A program made the translations under genes and the position numbers. From the NCBI RefSeq assembly GCF_001549985.1, contig NZ_LROZ01000016.1, positions 24,086-88,085 of the forward strand: a stretch of DNA of 64,000 bases. The letters are read 5' to 3'. Shown here one piece after another: positions 35,036 through 44,631 of the stretch. Source of the DNA: Myroides odoratus. GTDB lineage: Bacteria; Bacteroidota; Bacteroidia; Flavobacteriales; Flavobacteriaceae. The notes under the pieces are model-generated. The model searched no databases, was not told the DNA's origin, and worked only from the letters and a program-made list of their open reading frames with translations. Each line of letters opens with the position of its first letter. The stretch's first letter is position 1.

Positions 35036-35066
35036 AAAAAGCCCACGTAGGAGTGGGCTTTTTTTA
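35036..35066. terminator. Bidirectional terminator between trpB and the HxlR gene
   Basis: A stem GCCCAC / GTGGGC extended by A-T pairs, with T residues on both strands' 3' sides. The hairpin ends just at the HxlR stop codon. Confidence 0.8.
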
Positions 35067-35423
35067 TTCTGATTGATACCACTGTTCTAATTCAACTAAA
35101 ATGGGAAGTAGTTTTATTCCTTTAGCGGTGAGTTTGTATTCAACGCGTGGGGGAATCTCAGCAAAGGCTTCTCGTGCTAATATTCCATCTTGTTCTAACT
35201 CGCGTAAAACGGTGGTGAGAGTACCTTGGGCAATATGGTCTAAGTCGCGCTTTAAAATTCCAAATCGCTTTGGACATTGAGCCGCTACAATTTTAATAAT
35301 TGAAATCTTCCATTTACCCGTAATGGTCTTTAATGCATCTTGAGCCACACAAGTATTTTCAAAATCAGTCAATTTTTTTTCTACCGTAGTATACTCATTA
35401 TCACTATTCGTATTATTTTTCAT
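35064..35423 (-). CDS. HxlR-family transcriptional regulator (beside MFS gene)
   Basis: This 119-residue winged-helix regulator has CVAQDALKTITGKWKISIIKI, RFGILKRDLDHIAQGTLTTVLRELE and the wing VEYKLTAKG. The frame continues upstream, but the methionine at 35423 gives the usual N terminus. A Cys precedes the first helix as in many redox- or electrophile-sensing relatives. It is divergent from an MFS exporter gene and likely controls it. Confidence 0.9.
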   Translation of the reverse strand: MKNNTNSDNEYTTVEKKLTDFENTCVAQDALKTITGKWKISIIKIVAAQCPKRFGILKRDLDHIAQGTLTTVLRELEQDGILAREAFAEIPPRVEYKLTAKGIKLLPILVELEQWYQSE

Positions 35424-35447
35424 ACTTAGTCTAGATTTTTTACCTAC

Positions 35448-35478
35448 TTGATTGGAAGCAAGTGATTCTTCACTTTTG
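35448..35478 (+). promoter_or_regulatory. Candidate promoter of the MFS exporter gene
   Basis: TTG at 35448-35450, a 20-nt spacer and CACTTTTG at 35471-35478 (first base off consensus), 32 nt before the start. Confidence 0.45.
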
Positions 35479-35510
35479 TAAAGATAATTATAAAATATAG
35501 GAAGAAAAAA

Positions 35511-36884
35511 ATGCAAAATTTAACCCATCAAAGAAAGAGTGTCCTGTTATTGTTGCTTTCAATGTCTATCTTTTTGTCCGTATTAGATTTGTTTATCGTC
35601 AATGTAGCCATTCCTAAAATTAGAACTGCCTTACACGCCAGTGTAGCAGATATACAGCTTGTTATTGTTTATTATGTCATTGGCTACGGTGCTTTTCTGA
35701 TTACCTCAGGGAAAGTAGGTGTAAAGTATGGACATAAGCGCGTTTTTGTGTTGTCCATGTTGAGTTTTGGGCTATTTTCGCTCTTGTGTGGATTAGCTAC
35801 GGAGATACACGCATTGAATCTCTATCGTTTGTTTCAGGGAATTAGTGGGGCCTTTATGATTCCACAAGGAGTGACGCTTTTATCACATATTTATACTGAA
35901 GAAGCAGAACGACGTAAAGCGTATGCTATTTATGGAGCGATAGCTGGAATGTCTTCTGTACTGGGACAGATTCTCGGAGGGGTACTTCCTGATTTAGATT
36001 ATGCCTTTGGAGCTTGGCGATTGATTTTTTTAATTAATGTCCCCCTTGCTCTATTGGTAGTCGTAGCTTCTTGGAAGTTCATACCAGAGGTAGCACGCAA
36101 GCGAGATTTAAAAATACAACCCTTGTCACAGTTTGTACTTGTTTTGTTCCTGGTGCTTTTGATGTATAGTTTAGTTACAGGAGCAGATCTAGGCTGGACT
36201 TTCTCTTTATTTTTCTTATTATTCGGTGCAATGGGGGGAGTCGTCATCTTTCTATTCTTTCAATGGAAACAATACAAGGCAGGAAAGGTTACCTTACTTG
36301 ATTTTAAACCATTTACTTATAAAATGTTTGCCGTGACTCTTATCGCTCTAGTATTTTATTCCTTAGTACAGGATTCATATTTTTTTATTTATGCGAATCA
36401 CTTCCAATTGCACTTGCATTATACCGCTACGCAAACGGGAATTTTATTTGCTTTTCAAGGGGTAGGCTATGTGTTAGCCTCGTTTTTGTCTTTGCATTTT
36501 TTAGCTCGGTATCAAGAGCGTTTTATGCTTTTTGGCTTACTGTTGATGATCGTTGGACTTGTTTTTCATTATAGCTTATTGGAGCGGGACGAGGTTTTGT
36601 TTTATCAAGTGGCACTCTTGTTGTTTGAATATGGATTGGGGTGTGGGATTGTTTTACCTTCGATGTTTACCTATGCTTTAAGTGCTTTGCCTACCACAGC
36701 CACAGCAGGAGGGTCTAGTCTATATTTGACGGTACAACAGTTAAGTATTGCTTTGGGGGTAAGTATGGTGGGACAAGTTTATTTCGGTAGTGAACATGGA
36801 CATTTCAATGCGACAATACTTATGATTATGTTGTTATTAATTACAGGATTTGTGTTCTATAGTCAGTATAAAAAAAGGAGATGA
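35511..36884 (+). CDS. MFS drug exporter (DHA2/QacA-like, 14 spans)
   Basis: The 457-residue inner membrane protein has about 14 hydrophobic segments. Motif D1 LDLFIVNVAIPKIR in the first span and the motif-A-like GKVGVKYGHKRVF loop mark the DHA2 drug:H+ antiporter family. The GAWRLIFLINVP segment is typical of EmrB/QacA relatives. The divergent HxlR regulator suggests induction by a toxic compound. The drug range cannot be told from sequence. Confidence 0.9.
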   Translation: MQNLTHQRKSVLLLLLSMSIFLSVLDLFIVNVAIPKIRTALHASVADIQLVIVYYVIGYGAFLITSGKVGVKYGHKRVFVLSMLSFGLFSLLCGLATEIHALNLYRLFQGISGAFMIPQGVTLLSHIYTEEAERRKAYAIYGAIAGMSSVLGQILGGVLPDLDYAFGAWRLIFLINVPLALLVVVASWKFIPEVARKRDLKIQPLSQFVLVLFLVLLMYSLVTGADLGWTFSLFFLLFGAMGGVVIFLFFQWKQYKAGKVTLLDFKPFTYKMFAVTLIALVFYSLVQDSYFFIYANHFQLHLHYTATQTGILFAFQGVGYVLASFLSLHFLARYQERFMLFGLLLMIVGLVFHYSLLERDEVLFYQVALLLFEYGLGCGIVLPSMFTYALSALPTTATAGGSSLYLTVQQLSIALGVSMVGQVYFGSEHGHFNATILMIMLLLITGFVFYSQYKKRR

Positions 36885-36903
36885 CTCTCATAAAAAACAA
36901 CCA

Positions 36904-36932
36904 TTTACTCCTTATATATAGTAAGGAGTAAA
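36904..36932. repeat. Perfect 11-bp inverted repeat after the MFS gene
   Basis: TTTACTCCTTA and TAAGGAGTAAA with a 7-nt loop. It has no T tract, so it could be a weak terminator or a binding site. Confidence 0.55.
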
Positions 36933-37005
36933 AAGAAAAGGACCTGCGTTGTTTGTTTTGTGTCAGATCCCTATAAAAATATCCCCATCCAAAACAAACA
37001 AATAC

Positions 37006-37013
37006 TATATTTG
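37006..37013 (+). promoter_or_regulatory. Candidate -7 box for the second ABC-F gene
   Basis: TATATTTG, a perfect -7 match, 24 nt before the start codon. No TTG is seen at the -33 position. Confidence 0.45.
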
Positions 37014-37036
37014 CAGCGGTTTAATAAAAATACAAT

Positions 37037-38668
37037 ATGATAACAGTTAATGATGTTGCTGTCCAATTTGGTAGTACAACGCTTTTCAGTGGCGTAAGTT
37101 TCTCAATTAATGAAAATGATAAAATTGCCTTAATGGGAAAAAACGGTGCGGGTAAATCCACGTTACTGAAAATTGTAGCAGGAGTAGATAAACCTAGTTT
37201 AGGCGCTGTTGCTGCACCAAAAGAAGCTGTGATTGCTTATTTACCTCAGCATTTATTAACTGCGGATGATTGTACTGTTTTTGAAGAAACATCCAAAGCT
37301 TTTGCTCAAATCTTCGCCATGAAGAATGAAATTGAGCAGATCAATGAAGAATTGACGGTGCGTACCGATTACGAAAGTGATGCGTATATGAAGTTAATCG
37401 AACGCGTATCTGAATTAAGCGAAAAGTTTTATTCAATCGAAGAAGTAAACTATGAAGCTGAGGTGGAGAAAGTGTTGAAAGGATTGGGATTCTTGCGCGA
37501 AGATTTTACACGTCCAACTTCTGAATTCAGTGGAGGATGGAGAATGCGTATTGAATTAGCAAAAATCTTATTGCAAAAACCCGATTTGATTTTATTGGAT
37601 GAGCCAACGAACCACATGGATATTGAAAGTATTCAATGGCTAGAGGAATTCTTGATTACACAAGCAAAAGCTGTAATGGTTATTTCTCACGACCGTGCTT
37701 TTGTGGATAATATTACCAATCGTACGATTGAAGTAACGATGGGGAAAATTTACGATTATAAAGCAAAATACTCAGACTATTTGGTATTGCGTCAAGATCG
37801 TAGAGCACATCAGATGAAAGCATATGAAGAACAGCAAAAAATGATTGCTGAAACAACAGAGTTTATTGAGCGTTTTAAAGGAACATATTCAAAAACATTA
37901 CAAGTGCAATCACGTGTAAAAATGTTGGAAAAATTAGAAATTATTCAAGTGGATGAGGTAGATAACTCAGCTCTTCGTTTGAAGTTTCCTCCGGCAGCAC
38001 GTTCTGGACAATATCCTGTTACAGTGTCTGAAATGGGAAAAACCTATGGCGATCACATCGTGTTTAAAGAGGCTAATATGGTGGTGGAAAGAGGACAAAA
38101 AGTAGCTTTTGTAGGAAAGAATGGTGAGGGTAAATCGACGATGATTAAAGCAATCATGGGAGAGATTGATTATACAGGGTCTATTGAATTAGGACACAAT
38201 ATTCAAGTGGGATATTTTGCTCAGAATCAAGCGTCTTTATTAGATGGCGATTTGACTATCTTTGAAACAGTAGATCGTATTGCTGAGGGGGATATCCGTA
38301 CACAAATCAAAAATATACTCGGAGCTTTTATGTTCTCTGGAGATGATATTCAAAAGAAAGTAAAAGTACTTTCTGGTGGGGAGAAAACAAGATTGGCGAT
38401 GGTGAAATTATTATTAGAACCATATAACTTATTAATCCTGGATGAGCCGACGAACCATTTGGATATGAAAACCAAAGACATCATTAAAGCGGCATTGAAA
38501 GATTTTGAAGGCACTGTAATCTTAGTTTCTCACGACCGTGATTTCTTAGATGGATTGGCCGAAAAAGTATTTGAATTTGGCAATAAACGCGTCAAAGAAC
38601 ACTTTGAAGATATCAAAGGATTCCTAGCGCATAAAAAAATGGAAAGCTTACGCGAGATCGAAAAATAA
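37037..38668 (+). CDS. ABC-F family ATPase, YbiT-like
   Basis: The 543-residue soluble protein has two ABC domains (GKNGAGKST and GKNGEGKST; FSGGWRMRIELAKIL and LSGGEKTRLAMVKLL; LDEPTNHMD and LDEPTNHLD) and the ABC-F linker. Length and signature words are closest to the YbiT/ABCF3-like branch, which acts on ribosomes. It lacks the coiled-coil tail of the Uup-like protein at 30.8 kb. It is monocistronic. Confidence 0.92.
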   Translation: MITVNDVAVQFGSTTLFSGVSFSINENDKIALMGKNGAGKSTLLKIVAGVDKPSLGAVAAPKEAVIAYLPQHLLTADDCTVFEETSKAFAQIFAMKNEIEQINEELTVRTDYESDAYMKLIERVSELSEKFYSIEEVNYEAEVEKVLKGLGFLREDFTRPTSEFSGGWRMRIELAKILLQKPDLILLDEPTNHMDIESIQWLEEFLITQAKAVMVISHDRAFVDNITNRTIEVTMGKIYDYKAKYSDYLVLRQDRRAHQMKAYEEQQKMIAETTEFIERFKGTYSKTLQVQSRVKMLEKLEIIQVDEVDNSALRLKFPPAARSGQYPVTVSEMGKTYGDHIVFKEANMVVERGQKVAFVGKNGEGKSTMIKAIMGEIDYTGSIELGHNIQVGYFAQNQASLLDGDLTIFETVDRIAEGDIRTQIKNILGAFMFSGDDIQKKVKVLSGGEKTRLAMVKLLLEPYNLLILDEPTNHLDMKTKDIIKAALKDFEGTVILVSHDRDFLDGLAEKVFEFGNKRVKEHFEDIKGFLAHKKMESLREIEK

Positions 38669-38692
38669 GCGATTCTCTGGTAGAAAATATAA

Positions 38693-38763
38693 AAACTCCT
38701 TCTCTTAAAAGACTTATGGCATGTGTTTTGTTAAGTTTTTTGAGGGAAGGAGTTTCTTTTTTT
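38693..38763 (+). terminator. Terminator after the YbiT-like gene
   Basis: AAACTCCTTC pairs with GAAGGAGTTT around a large, partly self-paired loop and is followed by a T run. Confidence 0.7.
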
Positions 38764-38838
38764 AATATTTACGGCAAAATTAAACCGTTGTAAGCAGGAA
38801 AGAAGCCTGCTTTTTCTTTCTCCGTTCGGGGATAGTGT

Positions 38839-38846
38839 TATATTTG
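38839..38846 (+). promoter_or_regulatory. Candidate -7 box for the efflux operon
   Basis: TATATTTG, a perfect -7 match, gives a leader of about 80 nt. Just upstream (38792-38817) is a small AGCAGG/CCTGCT hairpin with T residues. No clear -33 TTG. Confidence 0.45.
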
Positions 38847-38932
38847 TAAAACAAGTGAAAATAGTGTTTCATAAAGTGAAAAAGGTTGTATATTTATTGA
38901 AGCATTTATGTGTAATTAACAACATTAAGTGA

Positions 38933-40327
38933 ATGAAAAGAATAAACTTGAAACGTTTTTTTCTGCTTATCGGAGGGACTGTACTTTATTTTTCTATGTC
39001 GGGAATTAGTTATGGACAGCAGTTGTCTTTTGCTGATGCGATGCGTGTGATGAATGAGGAGAATAGCTTAATTAAAGCGATGGAAAAACAAGAGGAGGTT
39101 CACCAATATGAATGGAAAGCCATGAAAGGCTTGCGTTCACCATCGGTTAAAGCTTTCGGAATGGGCATTTACATGGATCGTTCTTTGGGATTAGATTTTA
39201 ATGGGCTTCGAAATCAAGTAGGTGATTTTGTGCATTTACCAAACTCGGAAGTTTTAGGGAATTGGTCCGTTGATTTCAACAAACGAGATATGGCTTTTGG
39301 GGGCTTCATGGCTACTTGGCCTTTGTTTACAGGAGGAAAGATTAATGCTGCTATCAAAGCGGGCAAGCTCAAAAGTGAAATGGGAGAAAAGGACTTGGAG
39401 CAAACCAAGGACAAATTAATATCTGAACTCGTCGTTCGTTACTACACTGTAAAATTAGCAGAACGTGCGTTAGTTGTGCGTCAAGAAGTATTGACTGGCA
39501 TGGAAAAGCACCAGCATGATGCTTTGAAATTAGAGGAAAATGGCATGATTGCCCCTGTTCAACGCATGGCCGCTGATGTAGCGGTTTCTGATGCAAATCG
39601 AGAGTTTGAAGCTGCGAAGAAAGACGCTACTTTGGCGCGTTTAGCTTTGGCAAATACCCTAGAAGTAGAGGAGGTAACAGCGGATTTAAGCAGTGACTTT
39701 TTCGTGCTCCCTCAATTAGAAAATTTAGAATATTACCAAGAATCTGCCTCAGATCACTACCCCGCTTTACAAAAATTAGCACTACAAAAAGAATTGGCTA
39801 CACAAGGAGTAAAAGCAAAACAATCAGCAAATTATCCTACTGTGGTTGCCTTTGGACAGACTATTTTAGCACATAATAATCCCATCAGTGGCCTTGATGT
39901 ACTTTACGATAATAATAAGCCTTGGACAATTGGCGTAGGGGTAACCTATACTTTATTTGAGGGATTTAAAAATAGAAATGAAATCAGAGCAGCCAAAGCA
40001 ACGCGAGAAAGTGTTGAGCTTTTTGAAGAAAAAGCAAAGGCGGATATCAAAATGTTGGTGGCTAAATTGTACCAAGATATTGTAAAACAACAGGAACAAA
40101 TAGAAAGTTTAACGACACAAGAAGCAATGGCTACTGAATACCTCCGAGTGCGCAACAAAGCATTCGTGGAGGGATTTGCTACCTCAACAGAAGTAGTTGA
40201 TGCAGAATTAAATTTATCTGTGGTGAAATTAAAGAAATTACAAGCGCATTTTAATTATGTAGCGAATGTAGCTTCTCTATTTGAGTACACAGGATTGAGT
40301 AATGAATTTGTCCAATTTGCAAAATAA
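38933..40327 (+). CDS. TolC-family outer membrane efflux protein
   Basis: The 464-residue protein has a signal peptide (ending ISYGQ) and the long helical repeats of the outer membrane efflux family. Small-residue-rich helices with SVELFEEKAKADI and ATSTEVVDAELNL-type ends match the two halves of TolC. It forms the outer channel for the fusion protein and permeases that follow. It is the first gene of a four-gene operon. Confidence 0.9.
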   Translation: MKRINLKRFFLLIGGTVLYFSMSGISYGQQLSFADAMRVMNEENSLIKAMEKQEEVHQYEWKAMKGLRSPSVKAFGMGIYMDRSLGLDFNGLRNQVGDFVHLPNSEVLGNWSVDFNKRDMAFGGFMATWPLFTGGKINAAIKAGKLKSEMGEKDLEQTKDKLISELVVRYYTVKLAERALVVRQEVLTGMEKHQHDALKLEENGMIAPVQRMAADVAVSDANREFEAAKKDATLARLALANTLEVEEVTADLSSDFFVLPQLENLEYYQESASDHYPALQKLALQKELATQGVKAKQSANYPTVVAFGQTILAHNNPISGLDVLYDNNKPWTIGVGVTYTLFEGFKNRNEIRAAKATRESVELFEEKAKADIKMLVAKLYQDIVKQQEQIESLTTQEAMATEYLRVRNKAFVEGFATSTEVVDAELNLSVVKLKKLQAHFNYVANVASLFEYTGLSNEFVQFAK

Positions 40328-40339
40328 ATTGAAGGTAAG

Positions 40340-41326
40340 ATGAAAAATAAAGTAATAAGTGCTATTGTTGGAATTGTAGTTGTAGTGATTGTTTTCGCTG
40401 TTTCTATTTGGTATATGAGTGCTCCAGAAGAGAGTTACATTCAAGGACAAGTGGACGCTACTCAAATTAATGTATCCTCTAAAATACCAGGTAGAATTGA
40501 TGATATTCTAGTAAAAGAAGGAGATAAAGTACAAGCAGGACAAGTATTGGTTCAGATTAGTACCCCTGAAATAGATGCTAAATTGCAACAAGTAGAAGCT
40601 TTAAAAGCGGCTGCACAAGCCCAAGACGCTAAAGCAAATACAGGAGCGCGTAAAGAAGAAATTCAGGCGGCTTACAATATGTGGCAACAGGCAAAAGCAG
40701 GAGCTGATTTTGCTCAAAAAACCTATGCGAGAGTAGAAAACTTATACAAAGAAAAAGTGATTCCTGCACAGCAAAAGGACGAGGCTTATGCAAAATATAC
40801 AGCAGCACAAGAAGTAGAAAAAGCGGCACATGCCACGTATCAAATGGCAAAAAGTGGAGCTCGATCTGAAGATAAAGCAGCAGCTTTAGCTGTATTCAAT
40901 CAAGCGAAAGGAGCAGTGGAAGAAGTCTTAATCTATAAAGGAGAAGGAGCAGTAAAATCACCACAAGATGGAGAGGTTTATACCATTATGCCTAATAAAG
41001 GAGAAATCGTAAATTCAGGTTATCCTATTGTCAATCTAGTGGATTTAAATGATCTATGGGTGAACTTCAATATTCGTGAAGACTTGATGAGTAAGTTTAA
41101 AATGAATACTAAATTTCAAGCGATTATTCCAGCATTGGGTAATCAATCGATTGAATTAGAAGTGAACTATATTGCTGTACAAGGAGATTACGCTACATGG
41201 AGTGCTACAAAAGCAAAAGGTGATTTCGATATGAAAACCTTTTTGATTAAGGCTTATCCGACACAAAAAGTGGATGGATTAAGACCTGGAATGAGTGCTT
41301 TAGTAGTAGAAAGTAGTTTGAAGTAA
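40340..41326 (+). CDS. HlyD-family periplasmic adaptor
   Basis: The 328-residue protein has one N-terminal membrane span, then a lipoyl-like half (VSSKIPGRIDDILVKEGDKVQAGQVL), a helical hairpin (about 75-190, Ala/Lys/Glu-rich) and a beta-barrel part (VNLVDLNDLWVNFNIREDLM). It bridges the inner membrane permeases and the TolC-like channel. It starts 12 bp after the TolC gene. Confidence 0.92.
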   Translation: MKNKVISAIVGIVVVVIVFAVSIWYMSAPEESYIQGQVDATQINVSSKIPGRIDDILVKEGDKVQAGQVLVQISTPEIDAKLQQVEALKAAAQAQDAKANTGARKEEIQAAYNMWQQAKAGADFAQKTYARVENLYKEKVIPAQQKDEAYAKYTAAQEVEKAAHATYQMAKSGARSEDKAAALAVFNQAKGAVEEVLIYKGEGAVKSPQDGEVYTIMPNKGEIVNSGYPIVNLVDLNDLWVNFNIREDLMSKFKMNTKFQAIIPALGNQSIELEVNYIAVQGDYATWSATKAKGDFDMKTFLIKAYPTQKVDGLRPGMSALVVESSLK

Positions 41327-41339
41327 AAATACAAAGAAC

Positions 41340-42506
41340 GTGAGTAAAGGTTTTTTATCCCTGTTTAAAGAAGAGTTTAAGCGAATGCTGACCACACCTC
41401 GAATTTTGGTGTTGATTCTCAGTATTCCACTTTTGCTATTTCTATATTATGGGGCTTTGTTACAAGAAGGGGTTTCTCGAGATTTACCTGTAACAATCCT
41501 CGATTTAGATAAAAGTAGTACTTCACGTAAATTAGCGAGTTTTATTGATGCTAGTTCTGCCATGCAAATTGTTTATGAAGTAAATGATGAGCTAGAAGGA
41601 CAAAAAACGGTGCGTCGAGGGGATTCTTTTGCTTTAATTATCATACCCAAAGATTTTCAGAAAAACGTTCAGAAAGGAGTAAAAACCAATGTAACGTGTT
41701 ATTATAATGGGCAATATTTATTACCTGCAGGGTTAATTCAACGCGATTTTCAAACGGCAGCGGGGTATCTTGCAGCTGGAGTTCGAACAATATCTTTAGA
41801 GCAAGGTGGATTAACACCGAATCAAGCACTAGCAGCTGTTGCACCCATCAAAGTGGAAGAGCATGTACTCTTTAATCCATACACCAGTTATGAATATTAT
41901 TTAGGTTTAGCTTTTATGCCTATGGCCTTGCAAATTATTATGTTGGTCGTATCGATTTACGTTTTTGGTGTGGACTTAAAATACAGAAAAGGAAAAGAGT
42001 TACTGGAACGCGCCAATAATAAGATTTGGGTTGTGGCTATCGCTAAGATTTTGCCCTATACCTTAATCTTTATGGTACTGGGCTTGTATATGAATAGTTA
42101 TGTATTCTATAAATTGAGTATGCCTTTCAAAGGGAATTTCTTTATGCTCAATGCGTTTTTCTTCTTGTTTATTTTGGTTTGTCAAAGTATGGGCTTCTTT
42201 CTAGCATCTGTGATGAATAGCTTGAGGATTGCTTTAACAATAGGTGGAGCTTATGCTGCAGTAGCTTTTTCTTTTGCAGGATATACATTCCCTCCAGAAG
42301 GAATGAGTGGATTTGTAAGGGGGGTAAATTATGTATTTCCCTTTCATTCTTATATGCGCTTTGTTGTGAATTATGCCATTCGAGGGATTTCATTTAATGC
42401 TGAACAAGTAGGATATTTAATTGCTTTTGCTGTATTTATCTGTTTAGGATTAATCGGAATTCCGTTTTATTATAAAAAATTACAGAAAGGAGGCTATGAT
42501 GCTTAA
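41340..42506 (+). CDS. ABC-2 type permease 1 of the efflux operon
   Basis: The 388-residue inner membrane protein starts at GTG. It has an N-terminal span, a large periplasmic domain (about 40-180) and five C-terminal spans, the pattern of YhhJ/YbhR-type ABC-2 permeases. The periplasmic motif LPVTILDLDKSSTSRKL is typical. No ABC ATPase gene is in the operon, so energy must come from an ATPase encoded elsewhere or the pair may work otherwise. It overlaps the next gene by 11 bp. Confidence 0.9.
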   Translation: MSKGFLSLFKEEFKRMLTTPRILVLILSIPLLLFLYYGALLQEGVSRDLPVTILDLDKSSTSRKLASFIDASSAMQIVYEVNDELEGQKTVRRGDSFALIIIPKDFQKNVQKGVKTNVTCYYNGQYLLPAGLIQRDFQTAAGYLAAGVRTISLEQGGLTPNQALAAVAPIKVEEHVLFNPYTSYEYYLGLAFMPMALQIIMLVVSIYVFGVDLKYRKGKELLERANNKIWVVAIAKILPYTLIFMVLGLYMNSYVFYKLSMPFKGNFFMLNAFFFLFILVCQSMGFFLASVMNSLRIALTIGGAYAAVAFSFAGYTFPPEGMSGFVRGVNYVFPFHSYMRFVVNYAIRGISFNAEQVGYLIAFAVFICLGLIGIPFYYKKLQKGGYDA

Positions 42507-43704
42507 GCGATGTATAGAAAATTGGGCTTTGATTATCGAATCGTGTAAACGAGAGATTCAAATGATTTTTAAGGATTCAGCTATTGTAATTACCTATATT
42601 GTTTGTGTACTTCTAGTTGCTTTTGTGTATTCCTATGTGTATTCGAAAGAGGTTATCACAGAATTACCCGTAGCGATTGTCAATCAGGATCAATCGAAAA
42701 TGAGTTTTCAAATTGACCGCATGTTGGATGCAACGCCTCAGCTCAACGTAGAGTTGCGTACAGCGAGTATGGATTTGGCACATGAAGCATTTTACCAAGA
42801 AAAGATCAAAGGGATTATTGTGATTCCAGAGCATTTTGGAAGAGATTTACAAAAGGGAAAAGTACCTACACTTGGTGCTTATTGTGATGCTTCTTATATG
42901 CTATATTATAAGCAAACCCTAGGAGCTGTTATGCTTACAGCAGGAACTTTAGGCGGACAAGTTGAAGTGAATAAGATGATGGCTGGAGGGATGCCTATGA
43001 AACAGGCAGCAGCGAGTAGACGTCCATTTGATGTTACAGCAAAGCCTTTGTTTAATATTAATGGAGGTTATGCTACCTTTCTGATGCCCGCTGTATTCTT
43101 GATTGCGATTCAGACACTACAGCTAAATGGAATGGGGATTTTAGCCGGTACTTTACGAGAAAAAAGAAGTTTTGGACAAGCCTTTGCTTATGCAACAGGA
43201 CGTTTTTCTAATTTCTTCTTGACTTTAGGGCGAAGTTTAGCCTACCTGATCCTTTCGATGTTGATGATGTGGATTGTACTCGGTGTTGTAATGCACCTGT
43301 TTACTTTTCCACAACGCGGAAATCTAATGGAAGTAACGCTGTTTTTGGTTCCATTCTTACTAGCGGTTTCCTTTTTAGGGATGACCTTAGCGAATTGTTT
43401 CAAACACAGGGAAGATTCAATCATGACCATTACACTTTTTTCAATTCCAACTTTGTTGATGACTGGTTTGTCTTGGCCAACAACGGCTTTCCCAACGGCT
43501 ATTAAGGTCATTTCCTTTTTTGTCCCTTCTACTGTTGGTACGAAAGGTTTTGTCGCGCTCACTCAGTTTGGAGCATCATTACAGGATATCAAGGATTTGT
43601 TTTTGCAGATGTGGTTGGTGTGCCTCTTTTATTTTATGTTGGCCATCTGGACAAATTGGCGCTTAAGAAGAAAAGAAGGGGAAACCATTTCCCAAGAGAT
43701 ATAA
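42496..43704 (+). CDS. ABC-2 type permease 2 of the efflux operon
   Basis: The 402-residue permease is a paralogue of the one before it, with the same plan: one N-terminal span, a periplasmic domain with LPVAIVNQDQSKMSFQI, then five spans. The two are probably a heterodimer. The 11-bp overlap indicates coupled translation. The operon ends here at a strong terminator. Confidence 0.9.
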   Translation: MMLKRCIENWALIIESCKREIQMIFKDSAIVITYIVCVLLVAFVYSYVYSKEVITELPVAIVNQDQSKMSFQIDRMLDATPQLNVELRTASMDLAHEAFYQEKIKGIIVIPEHFGRDLQKGKVPTLGAYCDASYMLYYKQTLGAVMLTAGTLGGQVEVNKMMAGGMPMKQAAASRRPFDVTAKPLFNINGGYATFLMPAVFLIAIQTLQLNGMGILAGTLREKRSFGQAFAYATGRFSNFFLTLGRSLAYLILSMLMMWIVLGVVMHLFTFPQRGNLMEVTLFLVPFLLAVSFLGMTLANCFKHREDSIMTITLFSIPTLLMTGLSWPTTAFPTAIKVISFFVPSTVGTKGFVALTQFGASLQDIKDLFLQMWLVCLFYFMLAIWTNWRLRRKEGETISQEI

Positions 43705-43738
43705 AAAAAATAGGATCGTGTAAACGATCCTATTTTTG
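43704..43738. terminator. Bidirectional terminator after the efflux operon
   Basis: A 13-bp stem AAAAATAGGATCG / CGATCCTATTTTT with a 6-nt loop. It also serves the convergent gene at 43730. Confidence 0.85.
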
Positions 43739-44569
43739 TATAGTTAATTGATAAATTGACGTTGGTAGTTCCGGATTATCTGGGTCTGTACACAAGAAGA
43801 AGGAAACTTCTTTTTTGTTGTTTTTATACACAGTTATGCCCTCAAATTTTTGATCTGTACTAATGGTCTTGGTCTTTTCAACTTTCATTTTCTTGGTATT
43901 GATTTTTCCGACAATAGAACCTTTGATTTCGCCATCTGCATAGGTAGAACTAGAATCTTCCGCTGTTGCAATAAAATAAAGATCTCGATCCACTAAAACG
44001 GCATCTGTAAACCCAGTTTGAACTTGATCTAATTTTGGTAACTTCATGGGAGTATAGGTAATTCTAAAATTATCCAAGATACTTTCTCCTGTTACAACAA
44101 ATACTCCATTTTGTTGTTTAGGTCCATTCCCGCGATTGAAAAAATACCACGTCTCGGCATCGTACACCACACCTTCAATATTAAAATCAGCATCGTCCAT
44201 ATGGGCAAAGGCTTTCATAGATTCATATAATAGTTCCAACGATTGTTTGCTTACTGGTTCATTCGTCATTTGATGGATTTCATATAAATCAGTTCGATTG
44301 GGCTTTGAACCTGAACCAAATAAATAGTAATTAATTCCATCAAAGGTCATGGATTCTAAATCTGGTTTGTCTGCTTTTGCAATATGTTCTTGGCCGATAT
44401 AATCGTCAGTAAGCGCTGTTTTGTTTAATTGTTTGGACGGTATATCATAGTGATATAAGTAAGAACTATCGTCAGCAATTAAATGAAGTTTGTCTTCGGC
44501 ATAGTACAAACCAGATGCCGCACTTAGGCCAATAATATGATAGAGGAACTCTAATGTCAGTTTTCTCAT
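43730..44569 (-). CDS. Beta-propeller-like protein of unknown function
   Basis: The 279-residue protein has no signal peptide. Its repeated strand pattern and phrases such as ADDSSYLYHYD, DLESMTFDGINYYLFGSGSKPN and FNIEGVVYD suggest a beta-propeller, perhaps DUF6929 or esterase-like; I am not sure of the family. It lies head to head with the PPK2 gene and may share control. Confidence 0.7.
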   Translation of the reverse strand: MRKLTLEFLYHIIGLSAASGLYYAEDKLHLIADDSSYLYHYDIPSKQLNKTALTDDYIGQEHIAKADKPDLESMTFDGINYYLFGSGSKPNRTDLYEIHQMTNEPVSKQSLELLYESMKAFAHMDDADFNIEGVVYDAETWYFFNRGNGPKQQNGVFVVTGESILDNFRITYTPMKLPKLDQVQTGFTDAVLVDRDLYFIATAEDSSSTYADGEIKGSIVGKINTKKMKVEKTKTISTDQKFEGITVYKNNKKEVSFFLCTDPDNPELPTSIYQLTIQK

Positions 44570-44631
44570 GGTTACTTGAATTGAATTTTATAAATTTAAT
44601 ACATCCGAATTACTTAATGAATTAAATTGAT

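Noticed and set aside
43269..43562. Small frames on both strands in the second ABC-2 permease
   Set aside because: Both are shadows inside a conserved membrane region.
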